A DNA stretch of 20,003 nucleotides, taken from Clostridia bacterium (GTDB taxonomy: Bacteria; Bacillota; Clostridia; Oscillospirales; Acutalibacteraceae). The notes under the pieces were generated by a model that saw nothing but the letters and a program-made list of their open reading frames with translations, did no database searches and was not told the origin of the DNA. Position numbers and translations under genes: made by a program. This document shows, in pieces, positions 14,938 to 20,003 of the stretch. How positions within the stretch are numbered: position 1 is the stretch's first letter; every line of letters begins with the position of its first letter. The stretch is taken from NCBI GenBank assembly GCA_900766945.1, contig CAAFXD010000229.1, positions 1 to 20,003 of the forward strand. The letters are read 5' to 3'.

Positions 14938-15774
14938 ATGATTTTTACACTCGACATCGGCGGCACTTACACAAAATACGCCCTCATTGCAAACGGTAAA
15001 ATCGTCCAAAAAGGCAAATGGAAAACGACGGACGATTTTTCGGAACTCTTAAAGAACATCAACAGCGTGATTGCAAGTTCTGTGGAACGCATCGGGATTT
15101 CCTGCGTCGGGTTTTGGAACGCCAACGGTGACCCTGTCGGCTGTTCGTCCTTAAACAGCATTGTGGAAAATCCGCTTGTCAAAACCTTGGCGGACAAATA
15201 CCGCTGCCCCGTTCGTATTGAAAATGACGCGCGCTGTGCTTTGCTTGCCGAAGCAAAATACGGGGTACTCAAAGACGCGCAAAATGCGGTTTTGTTTGTA
15301 CTCGGTTCCTCGCTCGGCTGTGCGGTACAACTGGACGGCAAGTTGCTCTCGGGCGCAACAGGACAGGCGGGCGCTATGTTTATGATGCCGGAATTTTATG
15401 ACGGCAATTCCTATTCGTTTGACGAGGCGGCAAACAGTATTCGACTTACAAAAGAATATGACGCGACCGCCACAAACGGCAATATGCTGTTGCTCGAAGA
15501 AAAAGCCCTATCGGGAGACGAAAAAGCCGCCGCACTCCTTGAAAAATACGCAAAAGAGGTGGCGTTAAAATGCTGGTACGCGTATTTATCGTATGACCCC
15601 GAATGCATTGCACTCGGCGGCGGGATTGCGAACAGTTCGTATATTTTTGAAAAAATACAGTCCGCTTTAAAAGACTTTTTTAAGATGGACACAAGCGGCA
15701 GAACGCCTACACTTTTGCGCACAAAATTCGGCGAGGACAGCAATCTTTTGGGCGCGGCGTTATTATCGGTTTAA
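14938..15774 (+). CDS. ROK-family sugar kinase (278 aa)
   Basis: It has the ROK/hexokinase-fold phosphate-binding loop at residues 6-10 (LDIGGTYTKYAL) and the catalytic Asp97 in RIENDARCALLAE. The adenosine-binding GGG segment is present in ECIALGGGIANSSYIF. The usual ROK zinc site (a His in an ExGH segment plus a CxCGxxGC loop) is missing; the equivalent place reads ATGQAGAMFMMPEF. It is therefore a non-canonical ROK protein, still with the residues needed for phosphoryl transfer. From context it would phosphorylate mannose, or another hexose such as GlcNAc, released by the operon's glycosidases. It lacks an N-terminal helix-turn-helix, so it is a kinase and not a ROK repressor. AAGGTGAG precedes the ATG. 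Confidence 0.85.
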   Translation: MIFTLDIGGTYTKYALIANGKIVQKGKWKTTDDFSELLKNINSVIASSVERIGISCVGFWNANGDPVGCSSLNSIVENPLVKTLADKYRCPVRIENDARCALLAEAKYGVLKDAQNAVLFVLGSSLGCAVQLDGKLLSGATGQAGAMFMMPEFYDGNSYSFDEAANSIRLTKEYDATATNGNMLLLEEKALSGDEKAAALLEKYAKEVALKCWYAYLSYDPECIALGGGIANSSYIFEKIQSALKDFFKMDTSGRTPTLLRTKFGEDSNLLGAALLSV

Positions 15775-15806
15775 AAACAGTTGAAATAAATAAGGAGGAA
15801 CACGAT

Positions 15807-17519
15807 TTGGCAACGGGAAATGAAAAACAATCTTTGCTGACAAAAGGAAAAGCGGCGCTGTCCAAATTTAAAATGCACTGGAACAAGCCGCCTGAGGGGT
15901 ATCAGGTTTCTTACAAGGAATTTGCTACTTTCGCACTCGGTTTGGGTGGTTCGAACTTTTTGTATGTTCTGACGCTCTACACAACGCTTGCAACAAGCGT
16001 GCATTTGATGATTTCCTATTTCAAGCTCTCAACGGGACTTGCGTGGATATTCAGCATTGCGGCGGCGGTGATTGCAATTATCCGCTCCCCCATTCTTTCA
16101 ATGATGATTGACAACTCCAACGGTAAAAGCGGTAAATTTAAGCCATTTTTAATTTGGTCGGCTGTGGGCGCGGCGGTAAGCTTTACCATCGTTCCCTATA
16201 TACCTGCATCTTGGGTAAATATAAATCTTTTCAGTATGCCTCTCCCCGCAATACCCATTGTTGGTATGAACGAGGCATCAACGATTGACTTTAACTTAGG
16301 CATTGTACTTGCATTTATACTCGTTCAAGTCGGTCAGTTCTTTATTACGCTTCTGAACCAATGTCTTTCAGGTATTGAGCAGACGATTTCAAGCGTTGCA
16401 CAGGAGCGTGCAAATATCGGTTCCTTAAAGGGCTTGGTATCGGGTATTCCCAGTTCTATTATCAACATTATTCTTCCCATTCTTGCAGGTACTTTATTTG
16501 CCGCTAAGGGCGGTTGGAATGCTGTGGAGATGTACCGTCTTATCTTCCCCATTTGCGGTATCGGCGGTGTTTTGCTTGTAAGCGTTTTAATAAAAGGCGT
16601 TGAAGAAAGAGTTGTTGTTAACCAAAAATATGTTGCGAAGGTCAGCTTCTTAGAAGGTATGAAGTTCCTTTCCAAAAACAAATATTTCTGGATTATCACA
16701 CTGTTCAACACATTTTGCGGTATTCGCGGACTTTCCAACATCACAACTTGGATTACACAGTACAGCTTTACTTCCGACTTTGCAAAAACAATCGTCGGTC
16801 TTTACTGCTCAACGCTTTTAATGAACGCAATTGCGATTGCACAGATTGTCGGCCCTATTTCCATAAAGAAGCTGGGCAAACGGGGTGTAATGCTCGTTTC
16901 CTGCGTGGGCTATGTTATCGCGTTGGCATTGCAGTTGGTTTTCCACAAGAACCCTGTTGTTATTTTGATAGTTTCATTCTTCCAGCAATTCTTCGGCGGT
17001 TTCTATTTTGTTTCCGGCATTATGACCTCGGATATTATGGATGACATCCAAATGAAAACCGGCAAACGGTTAGAGGGCTTCTGGCAGAACTATATGACAA
17101 TTGTTACAACGGCTATCGGCGTTTTTACAGGCTTCTTAACACCCGTATTCCTCTCTTTCGCAGGGGTTGGCTTCTCAGACGATATTTCTCTTGCATTGAG
17201 CAATACAGAGCTTCGCAACAGTATTTTCTTCTATCAGTCTTTATTGGCAGTTATCGGTGCCGTTATCATTGCAGTTCCTTTCTTCTTCTATGATTTGAAT
17301 GAAAAGAAGCACGCAAACATTGTTCGTGTACTGCGTATCCGTGCGGCGACCGACAACTACGATGACGGTCATTTACAGCCTGAGGACATTACATATATCC
17401 GTGAAATTGTGGATTTTGCAAAGGAAACAGGCGAACCCATGGTTACAGAGGAGCTTGCAAAATACGATTGCATTGACAGCATTTTAGCGCAAGAGAAGGA
17501 GGACATAACAACGCGATGA
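15807..17519 (+). CDS. GPH-family (glycoside-pentoside-hexuronide) sugar:cation symporter, 570 aa
   Basis: A polytopic membrane protein with about 12 predicted transmembrane helices. It carries the GPH-type loop after an early helix (IDNSNGKSGKFKP, residues 101-113). It would import a sugar or short oligosaccharide with Na+ or H+. At 570 aa it is longer than the usual 450-500; the extra length is an N-terminal 35-residue basic tail and a C-terminal hydrophilic tail (from about 495, LNEKKHANIVRVLRIRAA onward). The start is TTG at 15807, supported by AAGGAGG (15792-15798) 8 nt upstream and by the lack of an in-frame ATG before the first helix. It lies 32 bp after the kinase gene and overlaps the next gene by 4 bp. 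The substrate is inferred only from context. Confidence 0.88.
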   Translation: MATGNEKQSLLTKGKAALSKFKMHWNKPPEGYQVSYKEFATFALGLGGSNFLYVLTLYTTLATSVHLMISYFKLSTGLAWIFSIAAAVIAIIRSPILSMMIDNSNGKSGKFKPFLIWSAVGAAVSFTIVPYIPASWVNINLFSMPLPAIPIVGMNEASTIDFNLGIVLAFILVQVGQFFITLLNQCLSGIEQTISSVAQERANIGSLKGLVSGIPSSIINIILPILAGTLFAAKGGWNAVEMYRLIFPICGIGGVLLVSVLIKGVEERVVVNQKYVAKVSFLEGMKFLSKNKYFWIITLFNTFCGIRGLSNITTWITQYSFTSDFAKTIVGLYCSTLLMNAIAIAQIVGPISIKKLGKRGVMLVSCVGYVIALALQLVFHKNPVVILIVSFFQQFFGGFYFVSGIMTSDIMDDIQMKTGKRLEGFWQNYMTIVTTAIGVFTGFLTPVFLSFAGVGFSDDISLALSNTELRNSIFFYQSLLAVIGAVIIAVPFFFYDLNEKKHANIVRVLRIRAATDNYDDGHLQPEDITYIREIVDFAKETGEPMVTEELAKYDCIDSILAQEKEDITTR

Positions 17520-18961
17520 AAAACAGAAAAATTCTCCCCTTGCTTTTAGCGGCAAGTTTGTTGTTTTCCTGCTGTGCGTGCAGCGTGGCACCGCCAAAAA
17601 CGCCGGAAACCGTGGACGCGGAAAATGTCATGCAATTTGTCTCTGATATTGTTGCCGATGCAGAGAATGCCGCAAGAGCGATTGATGGAAACCTACGCAG
17701 CAGTGCAGAATTTGAGGCAGGCAACAGCATAACCTTTACTTTTTCGGTGCCTGTTGCAATTAACCGAGTGGTTTTGCGCGAACGCGGCGCGGATTGCGAA
17801 GCGTTCAGTTTGTATGGCGAGGACGAACAGGGCAACCGCACCCTGCTTTACAACAACGATGTTATTGACGATTATTTGTATTGTGCATTTCCCGAAACCG
17901 TGGTATCAAAACTTGTGTTCACAGTCGATAAAACCGACGGGGACTCCGTAGATATATTGGATATTGCGGCATACTGTGTGGAACCCGAACGGGACGATTT
18001 CCGCGTGCACGCCTATTACCCCTATTGGGGCAACAGCGCACTTTTCCAAAATCCTGAAAATGCCGAAAAATACAAGCAGGATTTGGACACCGTCACAGAT
18101 ATGATTTTAATCGGCAATATTTATTGGAACGCAAACGGCGAACTGGAATACGATGCTGAGACGCTGAAAAATGAAATGGCGGCAATCCGCGAAATGATTG
18201 GGGAACGCGATGTGCGCGTATGGACTTGCATTCTCAATCCACGTAAAGCAGACGGCAGTATTGACAACAGCGCGTCCGTGAAAGCGATTAACAAACACTT
18301 GGACACGCTGACCGACAATATTCTTGCACTTTGTAAGGAATACGGCTTTGCAGGGGTGGATTTCGATTGGGAATATCCGCGCCAGCCGCATAATTGGTGG
18401 GCGTATAACAAGTTACTCGTACGCCTGAAAGCGAAGTTGGCACCTGAAAATTTGTTGCTTTCCTCGGCGCTCGGGCCATGGGGCAATATGATGAGCGAAG
18501 ACGCAAAAAAAGCGCTCGACTTTGTGAATGTGATGTCTTACGATTGGGCGAAAAACAGTCGTAATTACCACGCGGAATTTTACACCTGCCACTATTACAG
18601 CGCAAAATATTTTTTAAACCACGGGTTTCAGCGTGAACAGTTAGTCCTCGGCGTACCGTTCTACGGCAGTACAACCGGGGAAGAATACAAACAACTGCAT
18701 TATAACGCTTTTACCGTTACCGACAAAGCGCAAAACACCGGCATTGTTGACGGAATGGAATATTACTTCAACGGCTGCAATTCCATTTACAGCAAAACTG
18801 CGTTTAACCTTGACAACGGATTTGCGGGCACGATGATTTGGAGTGGAATTTTCGATGCGCCGCGCGACAGCGAGTACAGTTTGTTTAACGCCATGCACAG
18901 CGCAATAAACGGAGAAGCAAACGAGGATACGGCAGACACAGCGGAAAATCCCGCGGCGTGA
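17516..18961 (+). CDS. GH18-family glycosidase lipoprotein (481 aa)
   Basis: The N terminus has a Lys/Arg start, a hydrophobic core (ILPLLLAASLLF) and a Cys-rich lipobox region (LFSC, Cys19), implying a surface lipoprotein. Residues 35-155 form a beta-rich region that looks like a discoidin/carbohydrate-binding module (AIDGN, SITFTFSVPVAINRVVL). From about 162 a GH18 TIM barrel follows (HAYYPYWGN, then AGVDFDWEYP, then VMSYDW). The catalytic Glu286 and Asp282 and Asp284 are present, but the first Asp of the DxxDxDxE signature is Ala279. GH18 enzymes include chitinases and endo-beta-N-acetylglucosaminidases that release N-glycans; the mannose-processing neighbours favour the latter, but this is inference. 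The start overlaps the transporter stop (ATGA). Confidence 0.85.
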   Translation: MKNRKILPLLLAASLLFSCCACSVAPPKTPETVDAENVMQFVSDIVADAENAARAIDGNLRSSAEFEAGNSITFTFSVPVAINRVVLRERGADCEAFSLYGEDEQGNRTLLYNNDVIDDYLYCAFPETVVSKLVFTVDKTDGDSVDILDIAAYCVEPERDDFRVHAYYPYWGNSALFQNPENAEKYKQDLDTVTDMILIGNIYWNANGELEYDAETLKNEMAAIREMIGERDVRVWTCILNPRKADGSIDNSASVKAINKHLDTLTDNILALCKEYGFAGVDFDWEYPRQPHNWWAYNKLLVRLKAKLAPENLLLSSALGPWGNMMSEDAKKALDFVNVMSYDWAKNSRNYHAEFYTCHYYSAKYFLNHGFQREQLVLGVPFYGSTTGEEYKQLHYNAFTVTDKAQNTGIVDGMEYYFNGCNSIYSKTAFNLDNGFAGTMIWSGIFDAPRDSEYSLFNAMHSAINGEANEDTADTAENPAA

Positions 18962-18986
18962 GGTTATATTTTCTATATCGTATAAG

Positions 18987-19024
18987 AACCACCCGTAACT
19001 GTACTGTTACGGGTGGTTTGCTAT
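18987..19024. terminator. Strong bidirectional terminator
   Basis: AACCACCCGTAAC (18987-18999) pairs perfectly with GTTACGGGTGGTT (19006-19018), giving a 13-bp stem with a 6-nt loop. T-rich sequence follows on the plus strand (TTTGCTATTTT), and A-rich and T-rich flanks allow use on the minus strand too. It lies between the convergent GH18 and GNAT genes and should end both transcripts. Confidence 0.9.
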
Positions 19025-19025
19025 T

Positions 19026-19796
19026 TTACCGATTTATTTTGTCAACAAATGCACTGTCTCTTGCGGTTAATTCCACCCACGCGGGGCGAAAACCGCACTT
19101 TAAGGCGTTGCGCACAGATTTGATATTCGACCAAGCGGCGCAATAGAAAGGCACTTTTCCGATTGCCAATATTTCCAAGGCTAAACGGCTGGTGATTGCA
19201 GAAGCAACCCCCTGTTTTCGGTATTTCGGCAAAACATCGACGCCGATTTGATACATTGTTTCACAGTCGGCGGACGCGCCCGCAAGCCCTATCAGTTTTC
19301 CATTATCGTAAGCGCCGACACAAAGCACATCCAATTCTTTTTTGTCTTTTCGCAAAGCGTTATCCCATTTGTCGCGGTAATACTTTGCAAAGTCAATCGG
19401 TTGTAACACACGCAATTCATAAGCACAGGGCAATGCTTTTAACTGTGTAATATCGGGCAGAAAATATTCTGCCATAAAACAAACCTTATAGTCGAATTCT
19501 GCCAATTTTTCATTGAGTGCGATAATGTTCGGCGTTTCAAAACAATGCTCCACGGGATATTTATTGATGTAGGTGCGCACCGTGCTTTTCAGCCGTGCGC
19601 TTGTCTGTGCCACGATATTGTTGCCGTAGGAAACCAAATCACATTCCAGCGGCAAGGGTATATAGGTGCGTGCTTTTTCGTTTTTTTCGGAAATTACGAT
19701 TTTATTTTTATCCGATAAAAAATCTTCGGGCTTACAGTTGCAGTCATACGCCGACTGCTGTAAGGCAATTTGTAGAATTTGTTGATTTGTAAACAT
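19026..19796 (-). CDS. GNAT-family N-acetyltransferase (256 aa)
   Basis: The C-terminal half carries the GNAT fold. GKLIGLAGASADCETMYQIGVDVLPKYRKQGVASAI contains the acetyl-CoA-binding loop (YRKQGVASA, a Q/R-x-x-G-x-A type site), followed by YCAAWSNIKSVRNALKCGF, the usual N-x-x-S-x-x-x-x-x-x-x-G-F segment. The N-terminal 120 residues (FTNQQILQIALQQSAYDCNC onward) are a separate helical domain that I do not recognise. The acceptor is unknown. I chose the ATG at 19796 because GGAG precedes it closely; the frame stays open upstream to 19958, but that extension runs into the repeat region and lacks a ribosome site. The gene is convergent with the sugar operon and probably unrelated to it. Confidence 0.85.
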   Translation of the reverse strand: MFTNQQILQIALQQSAYDCNCKPEDFLSDKNKIVISEKNEKARTYIPLPLECDLVSYGNNIVAQTSARLKSTVRTYINKYPVEHCFETPNIIALNEKLAEFDYKVCFMAEYFLPDITQLKALPCAYELRVLQPIDFAKYYRDKWDNALRKDKKELDVLCVGAYDNGKLIGLAGASADCETMYQIGVDVLPKYRKQGVASAITSRLALEILAIGKVPFYCAAWSNIKSVRNALKCGFRPAWVELTARDSAFVDKINR

Positions 19797-19898
19797 AGTT
19801 TCTCCTATATGGACTGCGTAAACGACGGGGGTAGACAGCGCCCTATGGTAAATTTGGATTTGTGGGGGTAATGAACGGAACGGGCAAAATGCAATGCG

Positions 19899-19938
19899 TG
19901 CGTAGGGGTCGGTGTCTCGACGACCCGTTATTCCTCCC
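19899..19938 (+). repeat. Dispersed intergenic hairpin repeat, copy B
   Basis: It begins TGCGTAGGGG, has an imperfect inverted repeat (GGGTCG against CGACGACCC) and ends TTATTCCTCC, matching the borders of the copy at 73-113 in the same orientation while the stem sequence differs. It sits upstream of the GNAT gene, outside any coding region. Confidence 0.6.
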
Positions 19939-19970
19939 TCTGACGAGGGAGGTGGCACGGCGTAGCCGTG
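19933..19970. repeat. Double-hairpin intergenic repeat
   Basis: CCTCCCTC-TGAC-GAGGGAGG (19933-19952) and CACGGC-GTA-GCCGTG (19956-19970) are two perfect hairpins in tandem, followed by a further GGAGGGAG. This arrangement resembles a repeat often scattered between genes in clostridial genomes, which I recall from general familiarity and not from a search. It appears to continue to the window end. Confidence 0.55.
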
Positions 19971-20003
19971 ACGGAGGGAGAGAAACGGAGAAAATCTCTC
20001 CCC

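Noticed and set aside
19797..19958. N-terminal extension of the acetyltransferase to 310 aa
   Set aside because: The extension lies in repeat-rich DNA without a ribosome site, while a GGAG site directly precedes the ATG at 19796.

Overview
The window looks like a chromosomal segment from a low-to-moderate G+C Firmicute, most likely an uncultured gut-type clostridium (Oscillospirales-like). This is an inference from Bacillota-style Shine-Dalgarno sites, a type II-A CRISPR locus, a GntR/ROK/GPH sugar operon and clostridial-style dispersed intergenic hairpin repeats. I could run no database search.

Region 1 (1-1295) is a small-gene accessory zone. It holds a dispersed hairpin repeat, a putative 57-aa ORF on the minus strand, a ribbon-helix-helix (Arc-like) protein on the plus strand, an orphan degenerate CRISPR repeat at 825-857, a 54-aa ORF with a strong ribosome site, and the tail of a broken small gene.

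Region 2 (1296-8528) is a complete type II-A CRISPR-Cas locus. On the minus strand run cas9 (1336 aa, all nuclease residues present), cas1, cas2 and csn2 with overlapping ends. A 99-bp leader ending in ATTTGAG follows, then an array of 17 repeats and 16 spacers of exactly 30 bp. The divergent tracrRNA (about 8409-8528) has a perfect consensus promoter whose -10 box coincides with the predicted cas9 -10 on the other strand. An inverted repeat lies inside that promoter.

Region 3 (8529-18961) is a six-gene plus-strand operon: a GH38-type alpha-mannosidase with two C-terminal FnIII-like domains, a GntR/HutC-type regulator, a long mannose-6-phosphate-isomerase-like protein, a ROK-family sugar kinase, a GPH-type sugar:cation symporter and a GH18 lipoprotein. 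Together they suggest surface release of a mannose-containing glycan, uptake, cytoplasmic demannosylation, phosphorylation and isomerisation toward fructose-6-phosphate. A perfect 34-bp palindrome over the -10 and predicted transcription start is the best candidate operator for the GntR protein. A strong shared terminator closes the operon.

Region 4 (19026-20003) holds a convergent GNAT acetyltransferase and another copy of the dispersed hairpin repeat seen at the window start.

The least ordinary observations are the orphan repeat outside the array, the interlocked tracrRNA/cas9 promoters, a 17-bp match between spacer 2 and the neighbouring isomerase gene, a Cas9 PAM-interacting end without the SpCas9-like Arg-x-Arg, and a GH18 enzyme with the first Asp of its signature replaced by Ala.
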